This document shows positions 44,474-56,053 of a DNA stretch of 64,000 nt, in pieces. The stretch is from Microbacterium allomyrinae. GTDB taxonomy: Bacteria; Actinomycetota; Actinomycetes; Actinomycetales; Microbacteriaceae. Within the stretch, counting starts at the first letter, position 1; every line of letters starts with the position of its first letter. The DNA lies in assembly GCF_020682705.1 (NCBI RefSeq), contig NZ_JAGTTN010000001.1, positions 434,001-498,000 on the forward strand, given 5' to 3'. The position numbers and the translations under genes are program-made. Below the pieces are notes generated by a model. That model was given only the letters and a program-made list of their open reading frames with translations, had not been told where the DNA came from and did no database searches.

Positions 44474-44498
44474 AAAACGGCCGCTACTGGCGCGGCCG
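44474..44498 (-). terminator. Terminator after tRNA-Thr
   Basis: Read on the minus strand, a 7-bp stem (GCGGCCG with CGGCCGC complement at 44498-44492 and 44484-44478) is followed by TTTT. Outer bases may extend the stem. Confidence 0.6.
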
Positions 44499-44510
44499 CT
44501 TCCGGTTCTG

Positions 44511-44583
44511 AGCCACCTAAGGGAATCGAACCCTTGACCTATTCATTACGAGTGAATCGCTCTGCCGACTGAGCTAAGGTGGC
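44511..44583 (-). tRNA. tRNA-Thr (anticodon CGT)
   Basis: A 73-nt cloverleaf on the minus strand. Acceptor GCCACCT/AGGTGGC is perfect, and the D arm GCTC/GAGC is intact. The anticodon loop is CTCGTAA, and the T arm AAGGG-TTCGATT-CCCTT is intact. The discriminator is T and CCA is not encoded. It reads ACG. Confidence 0.97.
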
Positions 44584-44845
44584 GCGCTTAGCTTGCGCTA
44601 TGCACGATCAACGATCTTACAGGCTCGCAGAGGTGCTCGCGAACCAGCGCCCGGGACCACTCTTGCCGCGGACCTCAGTGCCGGTGCCGACCGGACTCGG
44701 TGTCGACGTGTTACGGCTCGATTCGAGCGCCGCAGCCGCTCGACGTAGGTTCGTATCCGGTCCGCGATGCAGCGAGCGCGGTCCTGCAGATCGCGCGGGC
44801 GGTCTCTCCGCCGCTCACGGACCTCGATCCACAGGAGCAGCAATC
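44584..44845 (+). promoter_or_regulatory. Gene-free leader region of the metQ operon
   Basis: The 262 nt before metQ hold no gene. Near the 3' end GGTCC (44782-44786) pairs with GGACC (44819-44823) around an inner GGCGG/CCGCC hairpin, ending 22 nt before the start codon. An upstream GAGGT/ACCTC pair encloses further GC-rich sequence. I could not match SAM-I or SAM-IV riboswitch cores (no GGCAACC). Confidence 0.35.
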
Positions 44846-45748
44846 ATGTCGAAGAAGTTCGTAGCCGCGGCCGCACTGGCCCTCCCCCTCGCCCTCGTGC
44901 TCGCCGGCTGTGCCGGAAACAGTGCCGACGCCGGTTCGGGCGAAGCCACCGACAACGCGGACGAGGTCGTGCGCATCGGCGTCGTCGGCGCCGGAGACCC
45001 GTACTGGGACACCTACGTCGAGGCGGCAGCCGAAGAGGGCATCGAGGTCGAGCTCATCGATTTCAGCGAGTACACCCAGCCCAACCCGGCCCTGTCGGCG
45101 GACGAGCTGGATCTCAACCAGTTCCAGCACATCATCTACCTCGCGACATACAACGTGCAGGCCGACGATGACCTTCAGCCCATCGGCTCGACCGCGATCT
45201 ACCCCCTCGGCCTGTACTCCTCGCAGTACACCTCGGTGGACGACATCCCCGAGGGCTCGACGGTGGCCGTCCCGAACGACGAATCCAACCAGGCCCGTGG
45301 CCTCCTCGTGCTCCAGTCCGCCGGGCTCATCGAGCTCGAGGACGGCGGATCGATCTTCTCGACCGTCGCCGATGTGCTCCCCGAGTCGAAGGTCACCGTC
45401 GAGGCGCTGGACGCCGCGTTCACCGCGACCTCGCTCCCCGACGTCGCCGCGGCGATCATCAACAACGACTTCGTCGAGGACGCCGGTCTGAGCTTCGAGG
45501 ACGCCATCGCCACCGACGACCCGTCGGACCCGACCGCGTTCCCGTACATCAACATCTTCGCCGCCAAGGCCGAAGACGCCGACAACCCCACGTACCTGAA
45601 GCTCGTCGAGATCTTCCAGAACACCCAGGCCGTCACTGACGGACTGCAGGAGGCCTCGGGTGGCACCGCGGTGCTCGTGAAGACGCCGGTCGACGACCTC
45701 GTCGCGTCGCTCAGCGACGTCGAGGAAGACATCCGCGCCAACCAGTGA
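44846..45748 (+). CDS. metQ: MetQ/NlpA-family substrate-binding lipoprotein
   Basis: A 300-residue lipoprotein that captures methionine (or a related amino acid) for the MetNI transporter. The lipobox LAGC is near residue 22. The mature domain has the NlpA-type signatures ALSADELDLNQFQHIIYL and VAVPNDESNQARGLLVL. The ATG has AGGAG 10 nt upstream. It is followed by metN and metI on the same strand. The transported compound is inferred from family only. Confidence 0.9.
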   Translation: MSKKFVAAAALALPLALVLAGCAGNSADAGSGEATDNADEVVRIGVVGAGDPYWDTYVEAAAEEGIEVELIDFSEYTQPNPALSADELDLNQFQHIIYLATYNVQADDDLQPIGSTAIYPLGLYSSQYTSVDDIPEGSTVAVPNDESNQARGLLVLQSAGLIELEDGGSIFSTVADVLPESKVTVEALDAAFTATSLPDVAAAIINNDFVEDAGLSFEDAIATDDPSDPTAFPYINIFAAKAEDADNPTYLKLVEIFQNTQAVTDGLQEASGGTAVLVKTPVDDLVASLSDVEEDIRANQ

Positions 45749-45824
45749 CATCCCTTCGCGTGCGGTCCGTTCAGCGCTTTCGCGCGAGCGGGCCGCACAC
45801 GCGTGTTCTCCCGAGGAGCCGACC

Positions 45825-46862
45825 ATGACCCTCATCCGCCTGAACGGCGTCACCAAGTCGTACCCCGCATCTTCGAAGGACGCGGCTCCCGTCGTCGCTG
45901 TCGACGACGTCTCTCTCGCCGTCGACGCCGGTGAGGTGTGCGGAATCATCGGGTACTCGGGCGCGGGCAAGAGCACGGTGCTCCGCCTCGTGAACGCGCT
46001 CGAAACCCCCACCGGCGGATCGGTCGAGATCGACGGCACCGACATCACCCGGCTGCCCGAACGCGAACTGCGAACGCTCCGTGGCGACATCGGCATGATC
46101 TTCCAGCAGTTCAACCTCTTCGACTCGCGGACGGTGGCCAAGAACGTGGCCTACCCTCTCGAGGTCGCCCGCCGCCCGCGCGCCGAGATCACCGCGAGGG
46201 TTGACGAGCTGCTGCGATTCGTCGGCCTCGCCGACAAGGCGAAGAACTACCCGGAGCAGCTGTCCGGCGGGCAGAAGCAGCGGGTCGGCATCGCCCGCGC
46301 CCTCGCCACCAGCCCGAGGATCCTGCTCGCCGACGAGGCGACCAGCGCTCTCGACCCCGATACGACGCAAGAGGTCCTCGCGCTGCTGAAGCGCGTCAAC
46401 CAGGAGCTCGGGGTCACGATCCTCGTGATCACCCACGAGATGGATGTGATCCGCACGCTCGCCGACCGCGTGGTCGTGATGGAGAGCGGCCGCATCATCG
46501 AGAGCGGCGCCGTGTTCGATGTCCTGTCGGCGCCGCAGCACGCCGCGACCAAGCGCTTCGTGGCGAGCATCATCGAGGACGTGCCGGTGGGCGAGCAGCT
46601 GCGCACCCTCCACTCACGGCATCCGGGGCGCATCGTGACCTTCACCATCCGCGACGGAGACGTCACGCAGGCCGACATCTTCGCGACGCTGTCGTCGCAC
46701 GGGGTGCGGTTCGAACTCATCCACGGGGGCATCAACGACATCCGGGGCCGAGTGTTCGGCCATCTCTCGCTCGCGCTGACGGGAGAGTCGGATGCCGTGC
46801 AGAAGGCTATCGACACCGCATCGGCGTTCGCGCCCCTGATCGAGGAGGACGTCCGTGGATAG
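45825..46862 (+). CDS. metN: Methionine ABC transporter ATP-binding protein MetN
   Basis: A 345-residue ATPase. Walker A GYSGAGKST, the MetN-typical FQQFNLFDSRTVAKNVAYP, signature LSGGQKQR and Walker B ILLADEATSALDP are present. The C-terminal 90 residues (about 250-345) form the NIL domain, which binds methionine and inhibits transport in trans. The ATG follows CCGAGGAGCCGACC. It overlaps metI by 8 nt. Confidence 0.95.
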   Translation: MTLIRLNGVTKSYPASSKDAAPVVAVDDVSLAVDAGEVCGIIGYSGAGKSTVLRLVNALETPTGGSVEIDGTDITRLPERELRTLRGDIGMIFQQFNLFDSRTVAKNVAYPLEVARRPRAEITARVDELLRFVGLADKAKNYPEQLSGGQKQRVGIARALATSPRILLADEATSALDPDTTQEVLALLKRVNQELGVTILVITHEMDVIRTLADRVVVMESGRIIESGAVFDVLSAPQHAATKRFVASIIEDVPVGEQLRTLHSRHPGRIVTFTIRDGDVTQADIFATLSSHGVRFELIHGGINDIRGRVFGHLSLALTGESDAVQKAIDTASAFAPLIEEDVRG

Positions 46863-47514
46863 GCTCATCGATCTGCTGCCAGAGCTGTGGGCGGCCACTG
46901 CCGAGACGCTGTACGTCGTGTCGTTCAGCCTCATCTTCGGCGGGATCGCCGGCCTGCTCGTGGGGCTGGCGCTCTATTCGACGCGCGAAGGCAGCCTGTT
47001 CCCGAACCGGTTCCTGTTCGGGACGATCAACGTGATCGTCAACTTCTTCCGACCGATTCCGTTCGTGATCCTCCTCGCTGCGGTGCAGCCGATCGCGCGG
47101 AGTGTCGGCATCCCCGGCATCGGCCCCGAGTTCGGCATCTTCGCGATCACGATCGCGTCGCTGTTCGCGATCAGTCGCATCGTGGAGCAGAACCTCCTCA
47201 CCGTGCGCCCCGGCGTGATCGAGGCCGCACGCGCGACGGGGGCGAGCCGCACGCGGATCCTGTTCGGTCTGCTCCCCCGCGAGGCACTCGGACCCCTGAT
47301 CCTCGGCTACACGTTCATCGTCGTCGCCCTCGTCGACATGACCGCGATCGCCGGCGCGGTCGCGGCCGGCGGCCTCGGCGAGTTCGCGATCGTCTACGGC
47401 TTCAAGCAGTTCAACCCGTGGGTCACGTGGGCCGCCGTGCTCGTGATCATCGTGATCGTGCAGGCCGTGCAGTTCCTCGGCAACGGCCTCGCACGGCGCG
47501 TGCTGCGCCGCTGA
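46855..47514 (+). CDS. metI: Methionine ABC transporter permease MetI
   Basis: A 219-residue permease with five membrane segments. The EAA loop VIEAARATGASRTRILFGLL follows the conserved NFFRPIPFVILL region. The GTG start lies inside the end of metN with GAGGAGG upstream. It completes the metQNI transporter. It is convergent with the peptidase gene 33 nt downstream. Confidence 0.95.
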   Translation: MDRLIDLLPELWAATAETLYVVSFSLIFGGIAGLLVGLALYSTREGSLFPNRFLFGTINVIVNFFRPIPFVILLAAVQPIARSVGIPGIGPEFGIFAITIASLFAISRIVEQNLLTVRPGVIEAARATGASRTRILFGLLPREALGPLILGYTFIVVALVDMTAIAGAVAAGGLGEFAIVYGFKQFNPWVTWAAVLVIIVIVQAVQFLGNGLARRVLRR

Positions 47515-47547
47515 GACCTCCCGCTCCCGGGAACAGTCGAGGCGCCG

Positions 47548-49110
47548 CTATTCGCAGCGCAGACCGTCTTCGGGTACCGTGCCGTCGATGAGGTACGCCT
47601 CGATCGCACCGTCGACGCAGGCGTTGCCCTTGTTGTAGCCGGTGTGGCCCTCGCCGACACGCGTGACGAGCACTCCCGATGCCAACTGTTCCGCGAGCGA
47701 GACCGACCACTCGTACGGGGTCGCAGGATCGTTCGTCGTGCCGACGACGACGATCGGCGCCGCACCCTCAGCGGTGATGCGCTCACGCACGCCGGTCGCC
47801 GGGTACGCCCACACCTCGCACGGATCCGGCCCCGCCCAGTACGGCGCCACCGTCGGCGCCTCGGCGTTCAGCTTCGCCTCCGCCGCGGCCGTCTCCTCGG
47901 GCGTCGCATCGACCGGGTAGTCCATGCAGTTGTACGCACGGAACGCCTCGGTCGAGTTGTCGAGGTACTGGCCGTCCTCGCGGTTGTAGTAGAAATCCGC
48001 CAGCAGGAACGCGACCTCGGCGTCGCCGGCGAGCGCGTCGGTGAGGGCGATGGTGAGATAGCTCCAGCTGTCCTGCGAGTACAGCGCCGCGACGATCGCC
48101 GTCATCAGCGAGTCCGCGCCCAGCATCCGCCCGTCCGAGTTCGGGATCGGGTCGCGGTCGACGCTCGCCAGGAGCGTGCCGAGGTCGGCCATGGCCTCGT
48201 CGACCGTACCGCGGAACGGACATTCGTCGTCCTGAAGGCAGTCGGCCATGTAAGCGCGCAAGGCTGATTCGAATCCGACGCCCTGGGTCGTGCCGACATC
48301 GAGTCCGGGGATCGACGGATCGATCGCACCGTCGAGGACGAGCCGCCCGACATGTTCGGGGAAGAGCTTCGCGTACGTCGCCCCCAGGAACGTGCCGTAC
48401 GAGTAACCAAGGTAATAGAGCTCGCTGTCGCCCAGCACTGCGCGCAGCAGGTCCATGTCTCGCGCCGCATTATCGGTCGTGATGAAGGGGAGGATGCCGT
48501 CGCTGTTCGCCTCGCACGCTTGCGCGAACGAGGCGTGCTTGGCGAGCAGCTCGTCCGTCCAGGCATCCGTTCCGCGGGTGCCGGCAGGGATGTCGAACAG
48601 GTACGAGTCCATCTCGGTCGCGTCGAAGCAGCGCACCGCAGTGGATTCGCCGACGCCCCGCGGGTCGAACCCGATCACGTCGAAGCGCTGGCGCACCGCA
48701 TCGCCGACCGCGAACGAGAGCGAATCGCGGATGAGGCCGACGCCGCTGGCGCCGGGACCACCGGGGTTCGTCAGCAGAGACCCGATCGGCTCGCCGCCCT
48801 CGGCTCTGCTGCGGATCACCGAGAGTTCGATCTCTCCCGCCTCGGCGTCGGTCCAATCCAGCGGCGCCGTCACCGTCGCACAGTCGAAGCCGTCGCAGTC
48901 CGTCCACGCGAGGTCCTGCTCGTAGAACGGCAGGAACGCCGGGTCGGTGCCGTCCGTGGCGGGCGACTTGCTCGACGTAGGGCGGGGAGCGGCGTCGGGG
49001 ATGGCCGCGTACAGGCAGCCGCTCAGGGCGAGAGAAGCCGCGGCGAGCACCGCGACGACGGCGCTGAGGCGACGGAATCGGCGCACGCCGACGGATCGGG
49101 AGGGGTTCAC
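47548..49110 (-). CDS. Secreted tripeptidyl-aminopeptidase-like alpha/beta hydrolase lipoprotein
   Basis: A 520-residue exported hydrolase of the Streptomyces tripeptidyl aminopeptidase type. A signal peptide ends in lipobox LSGC (near residue 32). The nucleophile serine is in the elbow GYSYGTF, with the oxyanion region LLTNPGGPGASG upstream. A C-terminal TAP-like domain contains the catalytic histidine in RVGEGHTGYN. Several cysteine pairs suit an exported protein. GTG at 49110 overlaps the holB stop (GTGA). Confidence 0.9.
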   Translation of the reverse strand: MNPSRSVGVRRFRRLSAVVAVLAAASLALSGCLYAAIPDAAPRPTSSKSPATDGTDPAFLPFYEQDLAWTDCDGFDCATVTAPLDWTDAEAGEIELSVIRSRAEGGEPIGSLLTNPGGPGASGVGLIRDSLSFAVGDAVRQRFDVIGFDPRGVGESTAVRCFDATEMDSYLFDIPAGTRGTDAWTDELLAKHASFAQACEANSDGILPFITTDNAARDMDLLRAVLGDSELYYLGYSYGTFLGATYAKLFPEHVGRLVLDGAIDPSIPGLDVGTTQGVGFESALRAYMADCLQDDECPFRGTVDEAMADLGTLLASVDRDPIPNSDGRMLGADSLMTAIVAALYSQDSWSYLTIALTDALAGDAEVAFLLADFYYNREDGQYLDNSTEAFRAYNCMDYPVDATPEETAAAEAKLNAEAPTVAPYWAGPDPCEVWAYPATGVRERITAEGAAPIVVVGTTNDPATPYEWSVSLAEQLASGVLVTRVGEGHTGYNKGNACVDGAIEAYLIDGTVPEDGLRCE

Positions 49111-50297
49111 GGGATCCTTCCGCTCGCGACTGTCACGAGCATGCTCTCGAGGGCGAGGGTGGGAGCGGCGTTGAACTCGAGGTTTTCACGCGTCTCGCCG
49201 ATGCGGTCGACGACGGTGAGGGTGCGCTCCGCCGTCCAGGCGGCCGCGAGGGCGCGAAGGTCGGGCTCAAGTTCGCGATTGATCAGGTCGGCGTCGCGAC
49301 CGAACTGCAGCATCAGCACGTCGCGGAACATCGACTCGAGGTCGGTGAGCACGCGATCGATGCCGTCGCGGAGGCTGCGTGTCGCTCGGCGCTTCTGCTC
49401 GTCTTCGAGCGCCGACAGCTGCGATCGCACCGCGGGCGGCACTGCGGCGCCCTCGGCGATGCCGAGCGTGCGCAGCAGCGACGAGCGCTCGGCCTCGTCG
49501 CGCTCGGCCGTGAGCGCCTTCGCGTCGTCGGTGGCGGCGGCCACCATCGCCCCGGCGACCTCCACGGCGTCGCCGACCCCGCGCACACGGAGCACGGCAC
49601 GCAGCATCGTGTCGCGGCGCGCGCGGGCCGCGGCATCCGTCGCCAGTCGCTGCGCCATGCCGATGTGGCGCTGCGCGTGCCGCGCGGACTGCTCGGCGAC
49701 CATCGGGTCGGCGCCGGTGCGCTGCACGATCAGCCGCGCGACGTCGTCGATGTCGGGCTCTCGCAGGCGCAGCGTGCGCACGCGCGACCGAATTGTGGGC
49801 AGCAGATCCGCATCGCTCGGTGCGCACAATACCCACACGGTGCGCTCGGGCGGTTCTTCGAGCGCCTTCAGCAGCACGTTCGAGGTGCGCTCGGTCATGC
49901 GGTCGGCGTCTTCCATGACGATCACCCGATACCGGCCCAGCGACGGCGCGAAGTACGAGCGTTCGACGAGGGCCCGCGCGTCCTTGATCGAGATGATGAC
50001 GCCCTCGGTGCGCAGAGCTGCGAGATCCGGATGGGTTCCGGCGAGCACCTGGCGCATGGCCTGCTCGGCCGCCGGACCGCCGGTCGGCTCGGCGATCAGC
50101 GCAGCCGCGAACGCGTAGGCGAGCGTGGAGCGGCCGGAGCCGGGCGGGCCGGTGATGAGCCACGCGTGGGTCATCGAGCCGGGATCGGATGCTGCGTCCT
50201 GGAGCGCCCTGACGGCCGCATCCTGCCCCCACACCGCACCCCACGGAACGGAGTCCACGGCGGCGTGGTCCGTCGCGGGGTGAGTCGAGGCATCCAT
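49107..50297 (-). CDS. holB: DNA polymerase III subunit delta'
   Basis: A 396-residue clamp-loader subunit. The P-loop reads GPPGSGRST, with arginine in place of the Walker lysine, so it probably does not hydrolyse ATP, as known for delta'. The sensor region VMEDADRMTERTSNVLLKAL, then EEPPERT, is conserved. TAGGCT lies 7 nt before its ATG although it follows tmk in the conserved topA-tmk-holB order, so it may have its own promoter. Its stop overlaps the peptidase gene. Confidence 0.92.
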   Translation of the reverse strand: MDASTHPATDHAAVDSVPWGAVWGQDAAVRALQDAASDPGSMTHAWLITGPPGSGRSTLAYAFAAALIAEPTGGPAAEQAMRQVLAGTHPDLAALRTEGVIISIKDARALVERSYFAPSLGRYRVIVMEDADRMTERTSNVLLKALEEPPERTVWVLCAPSDADLLPTIRSRVRTLRLREPDIDDVARLIVQRTGADPMVAEQSARHAQRHIGMAQRLATDAAARARRDTMLRAVLRVRGVGDAVEVAGAMVAAATDDAKALTAERDEAERSSLLRTLGIAEGAAVPPAVRSQLSALEDEQKRRATRSLRDGIDRVLTDLESMFRDVLMLQFGRDADLINRELEPDLRALAAAWTAERTLTVVDRIGETRENLEFNAAPTLALESMLVTVASGRIP

Positions 50298-50304
50298 CCC
50301 GCCC

Positions 50305-50310
50305 AGCCTA
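50305..50310 (-). promoter_or_regulatory. -10 element (TAGGCT) before holB
   Basis: TAGGCT on the minus strand, seven bases, then the holB ATG, in a 165-nt gene-free gap after tmk. The gap otherwise shows nothing distinct. Confidence 0.4.
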
Positions 50311-50462
50311 ACCGTCGCCCCCGACTCCGCCGGGCGTCATCGTCGGCACGGCCTCGGCCACCCGTCGTGCGCGACAGAAGTTCCCACGTGCACAGGATGA
50401 TCAGGGGCGACACTCACCCGTCCTCGCCGGAGCACCTGTTCTCGGCGGGGTGGGAACCGGGC

Positions 50463-51145
50463 TCAGCCGAGCAGCGTGGCGATGCGGTCGCGCACGACGG
50501 CGGCGAGTTCGGCGGCGGGAATCGCCGCGTCGAGCACGAGGAACCGGTCCGGCTCGGCGGCGGCGAGCGTCAGGAACTCCGCACGCACGCGCGCGTGGAA
50601 GGACTCCTTCTCGGCCTCGAGCCTGTCGAAGGGCTTGTCGTCGGCATCGAGGCGTGCCCGCGCGACCGACGGATCGAGATCGAGCAGCACCGTGAGGTCG
50701 GGAAGCAGCCCCTCAGTCGCCCACAGCGAGAGTTCCCGCACCTCGTCGCGTCCGAGCACCCGCCCGGCGCCCTGGTAGGCGACGGACGAGTCGATGTAGC
50801 GGTCCTGGATCACGACTTCGCCGCGCGCGAGCGCAGGGCGCACCACGGTCGCGATGTGGTGCGCACGGTCCGCGGCGTACAGCAGTGCCTCCGCGCGCGG
50901 AGCGACCTCGCCGCGATGGTGCAGCACGATGTCGCGGATCAGCAGCCCCACCTCGGTGCCCCCGGGCTCTCGGGTGCGCACGACCGTGCGTCCGGCATCC
51001 GTCAGCCACTCCTGGAGAAGCGCCGCCTGGGTCGTCTTGCCGACGCCGTCGCCGCCTTCGAGCGTGACGAAGAGTCCTCTGCTCGACCGCGGCTCTTCGA
51101 CAGTCTCAGTGGACGGCCGCGGCGCGGGGACCGGAGAGCCGTCCG

Positions 51146-51149
<4 letters not shown>
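50463..51149 (-). CDS. tmk: Thymidylate kinase
   Basis: A 228-residue kinase making dTDP from dTMP. The P-loop LEGGDGVGKTT, the DR[YH] motif in VVIQDRYIDSS and the lid region DDKPFDRLEAEKESFHAR are present. An extra N-terminal stretch of about 24 residues, Pro/Ser/Glu-rich, precedes the fold. The GTG start overlaps the topA stop (GTGA), so it is co-translated with topA. Confidence 0.95.
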
Positions 51150-53860
<2,711 letters not shown>

Positions 53861-53928
53861 CGGGGGCGTCCTTTCTCCGACGCAAACCATACACTCCGCA
53901 TCTCGGTGTGGCGGCTGTGAGTCACGTC

Positions 53929-54279
53929 TCAGGGTGACCGATCGGGAGGTCGGTCATGTGATGCGGGCGGCGGTCCCGCCCGGGCGGAGGTCTCGGCCGA
54001 GACCGGACCGAACCGGAGAGAGACCGTCACCGTGGCGATGAGGCCGTCGACCTCGCACCCCACGATACGGGCGCCGAAGGTCTCCGCGAGCTCACCCGCA
54101 CGCTCGCAGGGAACTCCCGCGACGGCGCCCGACGCCGTATCGGCCGCGGCGAGCGCGGCGGCGTCCGCCGCTGAAGCCAGACGCTGACCCACGACGGCGG
54201 CGGACCCTGCCGCGGCGAGTCCGAGCGTCGCGAGCGCGATCCCCGCGACGAGTCCGACGGCAGCGACGGAACCGGCCAT
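53929..54279 (-). CDS. TadG/Rv3654c-like pilus-locus protein
   Basis: A 116-residue protein with one N-terminal membrane segment (about 5-30) followed by ASAADAAALAAADTASG, the typical helmet of TadE/TadG-like secreted proteins. A cysteine pair lies at about 58 and 74. In M. tuberculosis the equivalent gene is Rv3654c at the end of the tad-like locus. The tail is Pro/Arg-rich. It is the last gene of the locus and lies 68 nt before topA. Confidence 0.75.
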   Translation of the reverse strand: MAGSVAAVGLVAGIALATLGLAAAGSAAVVGQRLASAADAAALAAADTASGAVAGVPCERAGELAETFGARIVGCEVDGLIATVTVSLRFGPVSAETSARAGPPPASHDRPPDRSP

Positions 54280-54295
54280 CAGCTCGTTCGCACCA

Positions 54296-54631
54296 TCAGA
54301 GCCCGCCCGCGAGCGCGCATCCGACGGCCGTGACCCGCAGCCCCAGCACAGCGGCAGCCGACGCGGTCACGCAGACCAGATCGCCGCGAGGGGCGATGTC
54401 GACCACCGCTCCGGGAACCGCCGCTCCGACCGCGTCGTGCACGCGCTGCGACGATTCGCCGCGGGCGCTCAGCCGCGCGGCATCGGCCACCGCGTCCTGC
54501 AGTCGCACGTGCCTGGCCCCCGCGGCCAGCGCCCCGATGCCGACGGTGAGCACCAGCACCACCGCGGGGAGCGCGACCGCGAACTCGGCGACGACCGAGC
54601 CGCGCTCGTCGCCGAGTCGCCGGCCCGTCAT
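54296..54631 (-). CDS. TadE-family pilus-assembly protein
   Basis: A 111-residue TadE-like pseudopilin. RGSVVAEFAVALPAVVLVLT at residues 10-29 is the prepilin-like hydrophobic helix with the glutamate at the fifth position of the TadE type. Two cysteines in the C-terminal half may form a disulphide. Its ATG overlaps the DUF4244 gene stop by 4 nt. Confidence 0.85.
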   Translation of the reverse strand: MTGRRLGDERGSVVAEFAVALPAVVLVLTVGIGALAAGARHVRLQDAVADAARLSARGESSQRVHDAVGAAVPGAVVDIAPRGDLVCVTASAAAVLGLRVTAVGCALAGGL

Positions 54632-54960
54632 GCCACCGTGAGAGCGCGGCGGACGAGATCGGTCAGGATGCCGCGCACCTCGTCGGAACGCATGATGACA
54701 ACGAGCAATCCCGCGAAGGCGACAGCGGCCATCGTCGCGATGGCGTATTCGGCAGTTGCGGCTCCGGTGTCGTTCGCGTCGGCCAGGCTGCGGGCGATGC
54801 CACGCACCGCAGTGCGAGCGCCACGGGCGCCGGGAGCGCCGCGCCGCGGAGCGGTGTTCGACGCCGCGAACAGCCGTTCGGCACGGTGACGGGTCAGTCG
54901 CGGCAGGCTCCCCACGTGCGGGGAGGCATTGGCGGGACGGGTCGGAATCGAGATGAACAT
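54628..54960 (-). CDS. DUF4244 Flp-pilin-like protein
   Basis: A 110-residue protein with a basic leader of about 60 residues and then DTGAATAEYAIATMAAVAFA, a class III/Flp prepilin signal: a small residue, conserved E and Y, and a hydrophobic helix. It is probably the major pilin of the locus. The ATG at 54960 has CGGAG 6 nt upstream. The leader is longer than in most Flp pilins. Confidence 0.85.
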   Translation of the reverse strand: MFISIPTRPANASPHVGSLPRLTRHRAERLFAASNTAPRRGAPGARGARTAVRGIARSLADANDTGAATAEYAIATMAAVAFAGLLVVIMRSDEVRGILTDLVRRALTVA

Positions 54961-55021
54961 GAAGTCTCCGTTTCGGTTTCGAGAGGCGGGCACGTCGGGT
55001 GTGATGGCCTCGTGCGGCTCA

Positions 55022-56053
55022 TCACAAAGAAAGAGGCATGGTCGACATAACGCTCAGCAGCATGGGAGCGACGCCGAGCAGCAGGAACGCGGGCAGAGTG
55101 CACACGCCGAGAGGCAGGAGCAGTCGCGATGACAGCCGCGCGGCGCGCAGCCGCCCATCGACGCGTGCCCGATGCCGCGCGTGGGCGGCGGATGCGCGGA
55201 GGAGCTCGACGGCCGGAACCCCGGCCACGCGAGACAGGGCGAGCACCTCTTCGGGGCTTCCGTACGCGCTGGCCCGCGCTCTGTCCGGGGCGCCGACCCC
55301 GGCCCTCTCGCCCGCTCCGTCGCGAGCGCCGGGTTCGGCACCGGCACCCGTGCCCGTGCGCGTGTCGCCATCGTTCCGGTCGCCGCCGGGTTCCGCACCT
55401 GATCGACTCGCATCGTCCCCGCGACCGGCCGTCGGTCGCGAGCGGCCCACGATCGCCGTCGCGCGCTCGATCGACACTCCTCCCCCGAGGGCGATCGCCA
55501 GGAGCTCGGCGTCGAGCCCAGGCACTCCGCCTTCCGCGCCCGCACGTCGCACGAGCCGCCGGGTCCAACGGTGCGCGGCGACGATGAGCGCTGCTCCCGC
55601 GACGAGACAGGCGATGCCCATCGGCTGTCCGAAGAGCACTCCGAAGGTGTCGAAGCCGAGCACGGCGCCGAGGCCGACGGCGACCAGTGGCAGCCAGGCC
55701 ATCAACCTCGCCGTGCCCTCCGGCTCGGCCAGAGCCACGCGTATCTCGTCGGTCGCTTCCTGCGCGTCACGAAGGGCCGAAGCGAGCCCGCGCAGGCTCT
55801 CGGCGAGCGGAGCGCCGACAGTGGTCGCCACCCGCCATGCGGCGGCGATGTCGTGCCACGCCCCGGGTCCCGCACCGGCGATCGCATCGCTCAGCGGCAT
55901 TCCGCTCTCCAGTCCGGCCACAACCCGCCTCGCGCTCGGATCGCCGGACTCGGCCAGATGCGACCAGGCACGCGCCGGCGCGACGCCCGCCTGAAGCAGC
56001 ACCGCGAGCCTGAGCACGGTCTCAGCCGCGGCGGAGGCATCCGGAGCGCTCAC
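55022..56053 (-). CDS. Type II secretion F-domain protein (TadB/TadC-like)
   Basis: A 343-residue inner-membrane platform protein of the Tad machine. An N-terminal F domain (about 5-95), two membrane helices (about 112-150), a second cytosolic part and a C-terminal pair of helices (about 315-340) are visible. Between about residues 195 and 260 lies an unusual Gly/Asp/Arg/Ala-rich low-complexity insertion. GTG at 56053 overlaps the ATPase stop (GTGA). Tad loci normally have two F proteins; only one is seen here. Confidence 0.85.
   Translation of the reverse strand: MSAPDASAAAETVLRLAVLLQAGVAPARAWSHLAESGDPSARRVVAGLESGMPLSDAIAGAGPGAWHDIAAAWRVATTVGAPLAESLRGLASALRDAQEATDEIRVALAEPEGTARLMAWLPLVAVGLGAVLGFDTFGVLFGQPMGIACLVAGAALIVAAHRWTRRLVRRAGAEGGVPGLDAELLAIALGGGVSIERATAIVGRSRPTAGRGDDASRSGAEPGGDRNDGDTRTGTGAGAEPGARDGAGERAGVGAPDRARASAYGSPEEVLALSRVAGVPAVELLRASAAHARHRARVDGRLRAARLSSRLLLPLGVCTLPAFLLLGVAPMLLSVMSTMPLSL

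Noticed and set aside
44584..44845. A SAM riboswitch before metQ
   Set aside because: The expected core sequences (for example GGCAACC) are missing on the plus strand, so only a structured leader is reported.
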